Shown one piece after another: positions 22,921-34,204 of a stretch of DNA of 64,000 nucleotides. The position numbers were made by a program, and so were the translations under genes. The DNA lies in assembly GCA_001414345.1 (NCBI GenBank), contig LLCB01000019.1, forward strand, positions 1-64,000. Reading direction: 5' to 3'. Below the pieces are notes generated by a model. That model saw only the letters and a program-made list of their open reading frames with translations. It had not been told where the DNA came from and did no database searches. Each line of letters starts with the position of its first letter. The first letter of the stretch is position 1. Origin of the DNA: Hymenoscyphus infarciens (lineage: Eukaryota; Ascomycota; Leotiomycetes; Helotiales; Helotiaceae).

Positions 22921-23907
22921 TCAATACTTGAACGAAGAAGCTCCTTCCAATCCGAGAGTCAACAAAGATGAGTTTTCAATTTCCAGAGCATTTTGCTTCA
23001 ATTCGTCCGCGTCCCAGTTTGTCCAGACGAACTTTCCTTTCAGGAAATGTGCTTCCGGACTGGTCAGCCAGACTGTGAAGTTCCCGGCTAATTCGGCTAT
23101 GAAGTAGCTTTTTGTTAGTACAATATCTTGAAATATCTGAAGAGTGGGCGGGTAGGAGGGGGAAAAACATGCCATCATCAATATGGCCCTCGAGCGTTTC
23201 TAGGTGAGCATCCTTCTCAACCCCTTTTGTCTTTGCCTTGGCAGCCATCTCCGTTTCAGTCACTTGTCCGGGATGCAGATCGATGACTCTCATCTCGGGA
23301 TAAGCGGCTTGGACATACTCCTTGATTTGGAGCCCGCTAGTTTCGTCGCCGCGTAGGAGGAGAACCCAGGGAAGGGCGGAAGATGAGCGATAGCGGTTGA
23401 GATGTTGATTACGGTTGCTTTTTTTGTCGCGAGACTTTCGAATGCTCGAGTGAGGAGGTAGATACCTTTGATGTTTATGTCAAACATTGTTTGCCATTCT
23501 TCAACGGTCTCGGTTCCGTGGGGTTTGGGACCGGTGAAGTATCCTGCGTTGGAAATGAGGATGTCAAGGGGCTTTCCGTTAAGTTCTTGGGAGATGGTTT
23601 TGAATGCGGAGTTTACGGATTTTTCGTTTGAAATGTCGGCTGGGATTGTGAGAATATTTGTTGTTGAACTGACGAGGGAGTGAAGGGTAGACTTTGCTTG
23701 TAGAAGGATCCCGGGACGACGACCGAGAATGATGAGAGTGGAGAGGGAGGCGAGAGCAACTGATTTTGCGATGGCAAAACCGATTCCAGAGCCACCGCCT
23801 GTGAGAAGTACAGTTTTTCCCGCAAGTGAAAGCTCAGGACGGAGGGGGGAGATGGTGGGGTAGGTTGATGTATGCCACGTTGGGGTGTAGGATGGGAATG
23901 GGGCCAT
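22921..23907 (-). pseudogene. Short-chain dehydrogenase/reductase with one frameshift
   Basis: From ATG 23907 the frame gives an N-terminal leader and a Rossmann start TVLLTGGGSGIGFAIAKSVA (residues about 32-51), then ISNAGYFTGP (NAG motif), a Ser in INISTAIAHLP and the catalytic pair in YAATK. Right after YAATKLAG the frame shifts: one base is missing at about 23332-23336. The other frame then continues LQIKEYVQAAYPEMRVIDLH, HPGQVTETEMAAKAK and, after a small intron, FTVWLTSPEAHFLKGKFVWT up to the stop at 22921. The intron would use a GC donor (G|GCATGT), with acceptor CATAG. Without the single-base loss the protein would be about 300 residues, normal for a classical SDR. Either a recent pseudogene or an assembly error. 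Confidence 0.8.
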
Positions 23908-24527
23908 GATGAATGCTTTTTCTTTAGGTATATGTAGTTAAGTTTGGAGAAGCTGTTAGCTTCGTATATTTGATGATACAGAGAGTCTTTATATACTTTT
24001 TTGGTCTTAATTTGTAGACAAAAATTGGAGGTGGATTAGAAATTTCTGACCGGCGTCAAATGGTTTTCTGACCAGGCTTGTGGTTTCTTTTTTAAGTCCG
24101 ATGATCTTCTGACATAACCTCACAATATAGGCAGCGGATTCTGAATTAAACATGGTTAGATTACTGCTTAGTAGCTGTCTGACCAGCGTCAATGTGGTCG
24201 CCACTGAGCTTGATGATGGCTGCCACAACAGCCACAACACCGACACCTCGCAATCACGGCAGGCCAGCAGCAACTCAGGTGATTACATACACTTGAAACC
24301 AATGGAAACAGAATCTCTTTTCCAGAGAGAATTCTTTCTTTGCTGCTAAGAGAAAAAGATGATTGTCGTCGTCATGATTACTGATCTTCCCTTGGTTTAC
24401 AAGGAAAGGTATTACTCATCTTGAATCTGGTCATTATTTAGCTTCGACGTCCTCGTCAGATTTCTGACCATCTTTTAATATCCTTTTTTGAAGTCAAATA
24501 ACGCATTCTATGGATCTCTGACCAACT
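23908..24527. other. Intergenic region with recurrent TTTCTGACC words
   Basis: The promoter side of both the dehydrogenase remnant (minus) and the bZIP gene (plus). The word TTTCTGACC or a one-base variant recurs at about 24043, 24065, 24176, 24461 and 24516, once more inside intron 1 of the bZIP gene (24657). See findings. Confidence 0.4.
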
Positions 24528-25504
24528 ATGGATACTTCACAAACGGCGCAAGACGATTGGACGAAAGTGGCGAATTCTGCAATCAGGAAGAAAATTCAAA
24601 ATAAATTAGCACAGAGAGCTCACAGTTCGTGTTTTTCGTATACTTATGGGTTTCAGTTTCTGACCTAGCATTGGAGGGAGAAAATACGGAAGGAAGACGA
24701 AACAACAAATTTTTGGTTTAGAAAATGCTAAGCGAGGGAGGGGCACCTTGCTTCATGAGCCCACCCAAAGGCTTGGGGAGAGAGAAGAAGACTTGATTAG
24801 AAATCTTGATGGGGGAGACAGAGATTCAAACAGCCATGATGATCTCCTTTTTCTCGATGCTGGAGATGCCCATTACGGCGTAGAGTACCTACCCGAAACC
24901 AGCGGAACCGACCTGTTCCAAACTTCAGATACCCAGTCATCTCTCATTAGTTCCACATATATCACCACCCAAAAGTATGTACAAAACCTCCTCAAGTTTA
25001 TTCTTCCTAACAGATTTCAGCTCTACCAAAGACTCACTCCTCCCTTCCAGAAACACTTCTCACATCCTCGTCCCTGCCCTGCATACCCTCTCAGCAATCC
25101 TCCTCAACGCATCCCTCCTTCGTGTAAACTGCGCCAACCCCAAAACCCTCCCTCTTCCACCCTCACCAACCCATCCCCCTTCGCTTTCCCCAACTCCTCT
25201 TCAATCAACACTTCCTCACAGGCCTTACGTTGATGTCCTCCCCTTCCCGACTTTCAGAAACAACCTTTTGTTGGCGGGAAACACACCAGACCCGTTTAGC
25301 ACATTCAACCATATAGAATTTTGGTTTGATCTGACGAGCGAAGAGGGAGTCAGAATATGGGGGAACCAACCTTGGGAGAGTAGGGGATGGGAGTTTGGAA
25401 GTCGGTTTGTGAATAAGTGGTGGGGAGTTGTTGATGCTGATGTTGTTAGAGGGGGTGATTTCTGGAGGGGAGGATTTAGTCGAAATTACTCGATAGTTAC
25501 TTGA
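24528..25504 (+). CDS. bZIP transcription factor with DUF3425 domain
   Basis: Three exons (24528-24624, 24737-24974, 25021-25504) give 272 residues with both introns GT-AG and in phase. Exon 1 encodes DDWTKVANSAIRKKIQNKLA and, across intron 1, QRAHRR: the short basic region typical of fungal bZIP-DUF3425 proteins. Exon 2 is acidic and Ser-rich. Exon 3 carries the DUF3425 core: PALHTLSAILLNASLLRV, then RPYVDVLPFPTFRNNLLLAG and GVRIWGNQPWESRGWEFGSR. Such proteins are nuclear DNA-binding regulators, often near accessory or stress genes; targets cannot be inferred. The start is supported because an ATG 18 nt upstream is followed at once by a stop. It is the only intact gene in the 11-25 kb accessory stretch apart from the kinase. 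Confidence 0.85.
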
Positions 25505-27168
25505 AAGGTTTCCGAGTGTGTTTCATAGTCTTCTTGTTCTTGGACTCTGAGTGCGCAAGCTGCCAGCTTGGGCTTCGTATTTCTTGTTGCCCAAGGAGAG
25601 TACCTAAACATACTCTAGGGGTCGAGGTCCCGGCGGAGGAATGTCTTAAAGATCGATGCCACGAAATTTTCGTTCCCGCTTCTAGAAAGACAAATACTGT
25701 TTTTAAGCTTGGGGATATATTGTGAGACTGTGTAACCACCAGCTCAGGTTGTCAACATCCTACTCTCGCCTCAAGTTCGTTGCTTCCCTAATCGTCCCTC
25801 GAATCGACCCCCCTGGCAGCTGGGGACCCACGGTCGCTCCTTCTTACTTATCCTCAATCGACCGGGTCGAATTGCCACGGCCTGAGCGGGAAACAATAAG
25901 AGTGTTCCAATAGTGGTTACCTTGATTGCTCCAGAATTCCTCATCGCTTCGTTAAACAAGTTTATGACGATCAATAAAACGCCACTTTTTTACATGTTTA
26001 CTGCCCATGAGAATCCAGGTTCCCTATCTGTACATAAGTGCATGGTTATTAGCTCCATAAATCTGCTAGTAATCCGAGAAATGAAAATTGGCTTGGAAGA
26101 ATGAGGTGGTATGCTATCGGTAGCAAATAGCTAAGCAAAATTTCATGGGTACTATTTACAATATATATACTCGTAGTCAATATTAAAAATGTAATGTGTG
26201 GCAAAGTCTAAAACTCCTTTAAAAGAAGTGCCCAAAATACAACGAAAGTGGTGGTGCTCTTTCTGGGTTGCCCGGAAATAGACATGGCAAATTCTGCGAG
26301 TTGGTATAATGTGATCACTAATTAGATAACTGACTTTTTCTGCCTAGACATACTCTAAATTCGTTGTAATGAGCCTCCTTTTTTTTGTTGAAATAACGTG
26401 AGTTTTTAGTTAAGTACTTAAGACTCTCCACTTTCAAAACATTTAAGACTTTAATTCATGAATTTAATCCCAATCCAAATACTCTCAAATGATCCAATTT
26501 AATAGCTTAACTTACTAAACTCACTGCTTAATGGTATAAAGTAGTAACATGTTTGATCAATTCCAGAGCTGGTGAATGAAGTAAATTAGAGTGCTAGTCG
26601 TAAGTTACCAACCAAGAGTCTAACAAAAAAGTGATGTACAGAACGTAAGTCCATCCGAAACGGGCCTGCAAGTTCTATGTTGCACACCGAAAGGCTCAGT
26701 TGTCTCGAATGTATTTAAAAGGGGTGCTGCTATTTGTAGGCTACCCGGAGTAGCCATGCAAATTTTCCCAGTACTATTTGCAGGTCACCTGCTAATAGCC
26801 ATCTGCAAAAACGTGACGTTGAATATACTATATATTTTCCCCTAATGATACCAGCCTAAAAGCTTCGTAAAGCGGTACTGTTGTTCTTAGGTTACCCTGA
26901 AATAAATATTTTATTGACGCACAAAGACGCTAACCCTGTACTCTGGCACTGGAAGGAATTTCAAAGGATTTCAACTTACAATAAAGAATGATTGGTGGCT
27001 TCTCCTTTTCTTTCCCAAAAGCAACGGGATTACAGGAGAAGCTGTGAGCATCGAAAATTTTCACATGCAACTACCAACACCTAGAGAGACCAAGCATCAA
27101 AAATGACAATTTATTTCCGTTACTACTTACAAGCCCAAGCACCCTCTCTCTTCTTCCCGAGAGCAAGT
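25505..27168. other. Intergenic region with degenerate short repeats
   Basis: Frames at 25501-25974 on both strands have no recognisable domain. Between about 26250 and 26910 four diverged copies of a roughly 32 bp unit (consensus near TGCTATTTGTAGGYTACCCG) can be aligned by eye. No gene or transposon terminus was found. Confidence 0.45.
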
Positions 27169-28909
27169 TCAAGTAGATCTCAGCCCTCCCCTCTCCATCA
27201 TCTGCCGAAAAACCTGCAAACTCATCTCCGGCTGCTCACTCATAATCGTATGCCCACACTGAAAAACCCTCAACCAACTCAAGTTCCCCACACTCTTGAA
27301 CTCCCCCTTCACAACCCCATTAGTTTTATACTCACTAACCTTTGTACTCCGAAATGCCCATGCTTGCGGATAGGATATTTGATTGACAACCGCATAAGCA
27401 CCGAACCAATCGCATACAGAATCTGCATCACCTGCCCAGATGAGGGTTGGAAGACCAGAGGAGATTAGCGAGGAGAGTGTGGGGATGAAGGAACGTGATG
27501 CTGTGGGTTTTGTTAGTAAGTCGATGAGGGGATAAGCGAGTATGATAATGGGAGAAAGTTAGATCTTACAATCACCAGTCCCATCAAAAAGCTCCCTCGC
27601 CTCATCCGAGCACTGAACATAATTACTCTTCGCCCCAATCTTCTTCTTGATCTTCGGGTCATTCAAATAATCCGCATATGCCGTCCCCGGAAAATCTCCA
27701 GGTCCAGGATGTCTGATATCGTAGAAATCGATATCGGGATAATTGAAGTTTCCATCTATAGATTCGCATACTTGTTGAGCATGGGCGCAGATGTCGTTCT
27801 TTCCTACTAGAGTATCGCATTTCTTGGTTTCGGGGAGACATTCTTTGGAAATTTCTTTGAGGTAAAGGGCGACGTCTGATGCGTTCAAGAGGGGTCGGTA
27901 GGTATTGTTTGCTATGTAAGACGGGTATTGCAGAGTTTGGGTGTAAGCGTCGTACCAGCCGTTGTTTATTCCCATGGCGATAAGGTTTATTGGTTCTGCG
28001 TCTAGGATTTTCCTTTTTATGGCGGCATTTTGTGTATTGATGTAAGAGGAGAACTCTAAATCGTTCTTGTTAGTTGAACGCCCGCCATGAGTGTAATCAG
28101 AAAAGATTGCAAATACCAGGTCCATAATGTCCACCGTAACTCTCGGTAAATAAACCAAAGTCTCTACTTTCGTACCGGGGAAAATGGGCAAAGAAAGCTT
28201 GGAGTAATGCCCATACCAGCGGAGCTGCTTGGACAGAGGATGAAACGTCATTTTTCCCATAAGAAAATCCAACACCGATGGGTTGGTCAACGTAGAGCAT
28301 GTTTGCGAACTCGTTCCAGCTATATGGATTGCGGGTTGGTGTTGGGGCATTGCCTACGAATTGACAAGGTCCATTTTCCTTGTGAGAAGAAGTTAGTTGA
28401 ATCTAAGATATTTCAAGAGTAGAAACTATTCTTGAGATGCTTACTTTGAACAATCCAAGCAAGCTGCTACAACCTGGCCCTCCATTCAACCACAACGCCA
28501 ATGGAGCACTTTGTGGCTTATTTCGGGCTTCGAAAAACCAGAACCACATACTTTGGTTTTCTACCAACAAGTTAGAATTTTACTTCAACCAGTGTCTGAT
28601 CCCGACTCTCAAGAGAGACTCAAGACCCAAGAGATACTTACTCCCAACTTCAACATATCCGGAATACTGATTGACCCCCCTTGTCGTCTCGCAAATCCCA
28701 GAGTTGGTTACAAAGTCAATCTTCGCATGAGTAGCATCATGTTCCCAAACGGTATGTTCAACACCTTCAACCTGAACAACCGATCTCTTGCCTCTCAAAT
28801 ATGGCGCTACCTCATTTCCAAAGACCGTGATCTTTGCTGGATGTGCATCTATTCCCAGCAAGTAGAAAGCCAGAAAGAGGAAGATTGTGGCTACGAAATT
28901 GAAAAGCAT
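27169..28909 (-). CDS. Secreted serine carboxypeptidase, peptidase family S10
   Basis: Five exons (28909-28642, 28560-28445, 28378-28117, 28055-27570, 27500-27169) give 487 residues with all introns GT-AG. Residues 1-22 form a signal peptide ([20 protein letters not shown]). Family landmarks follow: [36 protein letters not shown], catalytic Ser208 in [23 protein letters not shown], Asp404 in [13 protein letters not shown] and His461 in [10 protein letters not shown]. The usual GESYGG is TESYGG here. The enzyme would release C-terminal residues from peptides in the vacuole or outside the cell at acidic pH. Several N-x-S/T sites are present. The fourth exon starts after an acceptor TTTAG that restores the conserved YGPEF junction. 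Confidence 0.9.
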
Positions 28910-29616
28910 TGTGAAGACGCTTGATTAAAAAAAGTAAGGAAGAAGAAGGTTTCGAAGGTTCTATAACGGTTTTCAGGGCATATAGAAGAAGAGAACGGGG
29001 CTAGTGACTTGGGTGAGATAATCCCGAAACATTCCTCAAGAACAATCGTAAGGAACAATGAGGGATCAAAACCACTTGACCACAAACCACTCATGAGTCT
29101 TCCTCTCCACGCCAGGAAAACGTTCCCCACATGAACAATATCATCGTACATGTGGCCAAGAGGTGGCTTTCATGCATGGGTACCCGATTGAATACTAACA
29201 AGCGTACCGACACTATGGTCATTCGCTGGACTATGACACCGACGAACAATATCAACGTTCGCGAGCCAACCCATGGAAGACACGAAGAAGGAAAAGATCA
29301 GATTCCATCATCTTTGTTACGAACATGAAAGCATTGAGTGGCCACGGTAAAATGAGTTGAATTGACCATCTCACGCTTTTCTATCATGGTGTTGACAAAT
29401 TGAGGGGTTGGTGTAGCACAAATTGCCGCATTTCAATTGGTCCATCATGAGCTTTGGCAAGCCCCACTCCGACGCCGAGGGGTAGCTTCCCCATTTGATG
29501 TCTAGGGCAAGCTTTGAAGACAACTTACAACTACAACATCACACCATTTCCTGTACTTCCATAACCGCTTTCCTAGCAACCCTCAACCTCAACCTCGACT
29601 TCATAACAACTTCAAA
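28910..29616. other. Divergent intergenic region
   Basis: Separates the minus-strand carboxypeptidase from the plus-strand TMEM14-family gene, so it carries both promoters. No domain-bearing frame was found. Confidence 0.5.
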
Positions 29617-30089
29617 ATGGTACGTTCACAAAGACGAGAGAGTTACTGTGTTGAGAAGCTGATTATCAATCCAGGGAATCGAATTACCAGCCTACATCAT
29701 TGGAGCGCTCACTGCCTCTGGTGGAACTTTCGGATACGTGAAAACTGGCTCTGTTCCTAGCATTACAGCTGGTTTGACTGTTGGTACCTTGGTAAGGAAC
29801 TTCTCCTAAATTACAGCTTCCAATCTACAGCCTTCTCAGCTGTAGCACCATCTCTGGCTCCTCGCGCAATGTAATTACTAACGCAACACAACAGTACCTC
29901 CTAGGCGGTTACCGCATCCAAAATAGACAATCCTACGGCGTCGAACTCGCACTCCTTGCCTCAGTCGTCCTAGCGGGAAGCTCCATCCCAAGAGCCCTGA
30001 AAACCCAGAAGCCATTGCCAGCTGGATTGAGTCTTTTGGCACTATATGGGCTATATACATTCGGAAACGCATTTCGATTGAAGAAGTAG
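29617..30089 (+). CDS. TMEM14 / UPF0136 family small membrane protein
   Basis: Exon 1 is the ATG alone (29617-29619), followed by a GTACGT donor; exon 2 is 29675-29791 and exon 3 29895-30089, giving 104 residues. The spliced protein begins MGIELPAYIIGALTASGGTF and shows four hydrophobic helices with the family's glycine-rich spacing (GGTFGYVKTGSVPS, LLGGYRIQNRQSYGVELAL, RALKTQKPLPAGLSLLALYG). It ends FRLKK. Family members are mitochondrial or ER inner-membrane proteins; TMEM14C is linked to porphyrin transport in animals, while the fungal role is not settled. A one-codon first exon makes the gene easy to miss by automatic callers. Confidence 0.88.
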
Positions 30090-30542
30090 GGGGGTATGGA
30101 AGCAACGTAATGGGAAAATGAAGGGATTGATTTGGGAGTTTGCCATGGATTCGCTGGATGTAATAAAATATGGAGTCAAATGGGATCTCCTCTCTTTGGA
30201 TATGATGAGTTTGCGAGTGTGCCAAATATGATTTTTGTTGTATTGGTGGTGATTTTGGCCACATAACTCCATTTTATACATATCCCTCCCTTGAAAGGTA
30301 CACCAAGGTGGCGTGATGACCGAAAACTCCTCCCTATGCCCTGATATCAAACGTCGCAAGAACTCCATCCATTTCAATCCGTACGCTCTCTTCAGCCTCC
30401 CAAATATACACACTTCGCCATCCATTGCTGCATCTTCCCTGGATTGGCGTCTCCAAATCCCGCTTCCCTTATGCGTAATGCTACACATCCCTCTCAACCA
30501 TCACCGCTTCGCAGAATATCAATCTAGGCCCAGCATATCCGT
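30090..30542. other. Convergent intergenic region
   Basis: 3' regions of the plus-strand TMEM14-family gene and the minus-strand CMC2 gene. Overlapping frames on both strands lack domains. Confidence 0.5.
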
Positions 30543-30877
30543 TCATGAATTCGCATCGATATCCTTCCACTTCTCCCGAATCTCCTTATTCTTCTCCTTG
30601 GCCTTTTCGCGATTCAACTTCGTCCTCTCCAATCGTTGCGCTCGTAGACATTTATTGACAGCGGTTTTGGCAGAATTGCACATTCCCATTGATTTCCATA
30701 GAAAGCCGCGGGCGTGACATTCATCAAGGGCGTTCATTACTTCTTCGCATGCTAGGGTGATATGTTAGTCGATTGGAATCATGCGATGGTTGAGGAGGCA
30801 ATTCGATTGGGGGAATGGGAGGAGAGGCTAGGGATGGAAATACCTGTATTATCTTTGGTATGCAAATGAGGATGCAT
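30543..30877 (-). CDS. CMC2: Cytochrome c oxidase assembly factor CMC2 (twin CX9C)
   Basis: Two exons (30877-30844 and 30751-30543) give 80 residues starting MHPHLHTKDNTACEEV. Two CX9C motifs are seen: C-EEVMNALDE-C and C-NSAKTAVNK-C, the signature of Mia40-imported proteins of the mitochondrial intermembrane space. The MHPHLH start, the GFLWKSMGMCN block and the basic C-terminal helix (RLERTKLNREKAKEKNKEIR) match the CMC1/CMC2 family, which supports copper handling and assembly of cytochrome c oxidase. Upstream in-frame ATGs exist (30979), but the MHPHLH start is the conserved one. It lies head-to-head with the prefoldin gene, 197 bp apart. Confidence 0.92.
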
Positions 30878-31074
30878 GTTGAGCGATCGGGAAAACCGAA
30901 GATCTTGGTGTGGTTTGAATAGGATCTTGCGCGTGGTGTTGTCTCGATAGTTCCAGGCGGGATTTGAGAGGTGGTTCACTCAAGTCGGCAGAACCACGGC
31001 TCTCCACCAACCTTGAAATTCATCAAGGCTCGACAGCCTCACCACCAAAAGTATAAACACAGTCAAACATCACA

Positions 31075-31930
31075 ATGGCTCAACAAGTCTCCCAGCGAAA
31101 GCAACAAGGTACACTCCCCCGTCCCCAGAAGATGCAAAATAAGAAGCGATCCGGATTCAAGTAAAAGGAAAAGAAAGCTAATAATTGTGGTGGCATCCCA
31201 GAGCTACAGCAGCAGTACGAACAATACAAAACCAACCTCCAACAAATCGCCTCCAAAATCGGTGACGTCGAGACAGAAGCCGAAGAGCACCGGTTCGTAC
31301 CCTCCCCTCATCCCTCCCTTCCACGCAACTACATGTCTCCATCCTACCTGCGCCCCATTCTCCCAGATCCAGGACCTTGGAATCGGAGTTTCCAGAAGGG
31401 CTGCTAGGCCATATATTTTCTTGCCTGTACACCGCTCAATACCCTTCGTTCACCGACTTTTGAGCCAACGAGGAACCCTCCCGAGGATATGCTCTCCTCC
31501 TCATCATGCATGCGACACATGGACATAGGGCAGTGCTGACTATAATTATCTTGCTGCTACATACAGATTAGTCTTGGAGACTCTGACTCCGTTGCCGGAA
31601 GAGAGGAAATGTTTCCGCATGATTAATGGGGTTTTGGTGGAGAGGACTGTGAAGGATGTCATTCCTGCTTTGCAGACGAATAGCGAGGGGTTGAAGAAGG
31701 TGCTGGAGGAGTTGATGAAGAGCTATAGGAGTAAGAATGTGGAGATGGAGAATTGGAAGGTATGTCTTTGTCGGTTCCTGGTTCCTGTCATGATTCGGAG
31801 GGGGACCTGGGTTGGAATTGGCCAGTGGGAAGAGAGATATCAGACGGTGAAGCTTTTCTGCTAGTAAGATCAATGCTGACATTTGCGGTAACAGAAGAAG
31901 AACAATATCCAAGTTGTTGCCCAGCAGTAA
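31075..31930 (+). CDS. GIM4: Prefoldin subunit 2 (GIM4 / PFD2)
   Basis: Four exons (31075-31108, 31202-31292, 31567-31759, 31895-31930) give 117 residues; intron 2 is 274 nt, long for this region. The protein is MAQQVSQRKQQ then ELQQQYEQYKTNLQQIASKI, the beta-hairpin core LVLETLTPLPEERKCFRMIN and GVLVERTVKDVIPALQTNSE, and a second helix ending NNIQVVAQQ. The coiled-coil / beta-hairpin / coiled-coil layout and the CFRMINGVLVERTV block identify beta-type prefoldin subunit 2. The hexameric complex passes unfolded tubulin and actin to the CCT chaperonin in the cytosol. Confidence 0.92.
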
Positions 31931-33895
31931 ATCCGGGTCACGGGATATGTGGCTTTGATATCAAAAAGAGAAAAACTTATTAAGCTGTCTAGGGCTGAGG
32001 ATCATGCAAGTCGGATGAGTCCTTGCATCCAGGCAAGTCACCGCTACAAGGCTTGCAACTGAGTTACGTCAATTTGGGGCATGGAAGACTCGGAAAGTCT
32101 GGAGTTTGGGAGCAATAAAGCGGTCTAAATTCAAGAGGATGCTGATATGCAAAAACAATCTATCCCATACCAGTTTTCCGACCGGGGAAGCATAAGGTGA
32201 CAGCCGGACAGGGCATTATCAACTTTCTGCCCGAGATATGAGATACAATGTTGCTGTGAGGGCAGGTTACGCAGCATCCCGAGTGCCTTACCTTAGGTAT
32301 TTCTAGGCATCACTTCATATCACGAGTTTTTGTACGACGTCACACACACTCACATTTCATCATATGATATACAGAATCCCGGAAATTGATGCGTTGTACA
32401 GCCAGGCACTGCCGGTAAATCAGCGCAAATGTAAGGCTCGATCTCCCCCCTTCCACACCTCGAAGCGTCTGCTGCGTCTCGGTGCCCAACAGGAAGCCTC
32501 AACTCATGTACTGATGCCCTATCATGAGAGGCTGTGATCCGGGAGGGTCCTGACGCCTGGGTGGAAGACTCGGTTCGCATTTGGAGGGCGATGTGTTGGC
32601 CACTCTCTTTGTTAGGCGTACGCCAACCCTGCATATGCAGATGTGTGGTGGGGGTTCGAACAAGCTGCCGGAAACTGGCACTTTTTGGTGATTGGTGTGT
32701 GAATTCGAAGACTCGAGATTTTGGGGAGAGGAAGAGACGATGCAAATCCCAAGACGTAGCCAGTTGCGACCAGTCATTTAACAATACAGGGCACTGATCC
32801 TCTCTTGCAACTTTCCGTTACCTCTAGCTTGACCTTTTGCCGCTTGAGAATAGCATCATGGGCTTCTTGACCATGTTACCAGCACCATGGCATCTGCCAA
32901 CTCACCCCTCTCGCAGCCTCCGAATGCCGAAATGCTGAGTGCAGGGAAAAAAAGAAAGGAAAGTCCATGTCATGGCATGAATGTATTAGGCAGTAATCTT
33001 GCTGTGAATATCGGCCAACGTCAAGATGCCTTCCGTAATTCTCCAAAGCGAGGGAAGGAAAAGTTTGTAGATGGAGGGGTGCTGTCACCGATCCAAATCG
33101 TCCGGGACGGGTAAGGCTTCGTGGGAAGATGCCCCTCAGCTGCCATCCCTCTTCCTCCCCGGGTCGTCAACTCCTGCGCGTGTGTGATAGGTCTGGTCTG
33201 GTGATGGCTTTTCCCATTCTTTCCGGATGAATGAACGGTGACAGGCTGACGACGGTCGTCTTCACCCACACTTCTGCTCTGATTGGTAGCCTGGGTGATC
33301 CTATTTCCTGGCATCCACCAACAGCAGACCGAGTTGCGGCCGTTTTGAGCTTCATTTTCGCTATTGGCGCGCGGCGGGAGAATTGCGACGGGTAGATTTG
33401 GGGGTGCGAGGGTGTGAGAGGTGCGGCAGGCAGATTGGGCTACCATGTTTTGACGAACGCTCACGGCGCCGTCAGCCTGGCATTGAAGCGTTGTTGATGT
33501 TGATGTTGATGGTGTTGTTGTTGATGTTGATGGTGTTGTTCTGACGTTTTGAAACTGCCCGCGTAGACATCCGCCTTTCCAACCCTTGGCTTGGCCTTGG
33601 GCCTCCACTGTTTAGGTAGGTACCTAGTGAATCGAGTTCGAGTCGAAGCTTCACACCGCTAGCCTGGCCTGGAAAGCACTCCCTTGTCTTCCATTGTTCC
33701 GTCAACTCCAAGCTAGCTAGCTACGCTACGCCACGCTACCTATCTACTCTAGCCGCAACGACCTTCCCCCACGTCAAACCAAACCAGCTGTTGACTGGGA
33801 AAAGCGACTATCACCCACAGTCAGTGAATCCCCTCGACCCTCGAGCGCATCGGCCACCCTCAATTGACCTCGGACACTGCGAGCCGGAGCCAAAG

Positions 33896-33926
<31 letters not shown>

Positions 33927-34173
33927 CAGAGGCTGCATCGAAGTCATCGCGCATTGGACCTACAGCAGACCAACAGCAGACCAACAGCACCATACCATAC
34001 CATACCATACCGCACCATACACCAGAGTCCCTCCCAGACGCATATCGCATATCGCATATCGCATCGCATATCAGCCCCAGACTTTGTCCTTCCTGGAACT
34101 AATTAACCTCCGGCAGCAGAGATCCTCTGCTCCGTGCTCCTCACCTACCGTACCGTAGCGTGGTGTAGTGCTG

Positions 34174-34204
<31 letters not shown>

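Noticed and set aside
33021..33608. 195-codon minus-strand open frame
   Set aside because: Composition is driven by simple repeats (TPSTSTTTPSTS), overlaps other open frames on both strands and has no recognisable domain.
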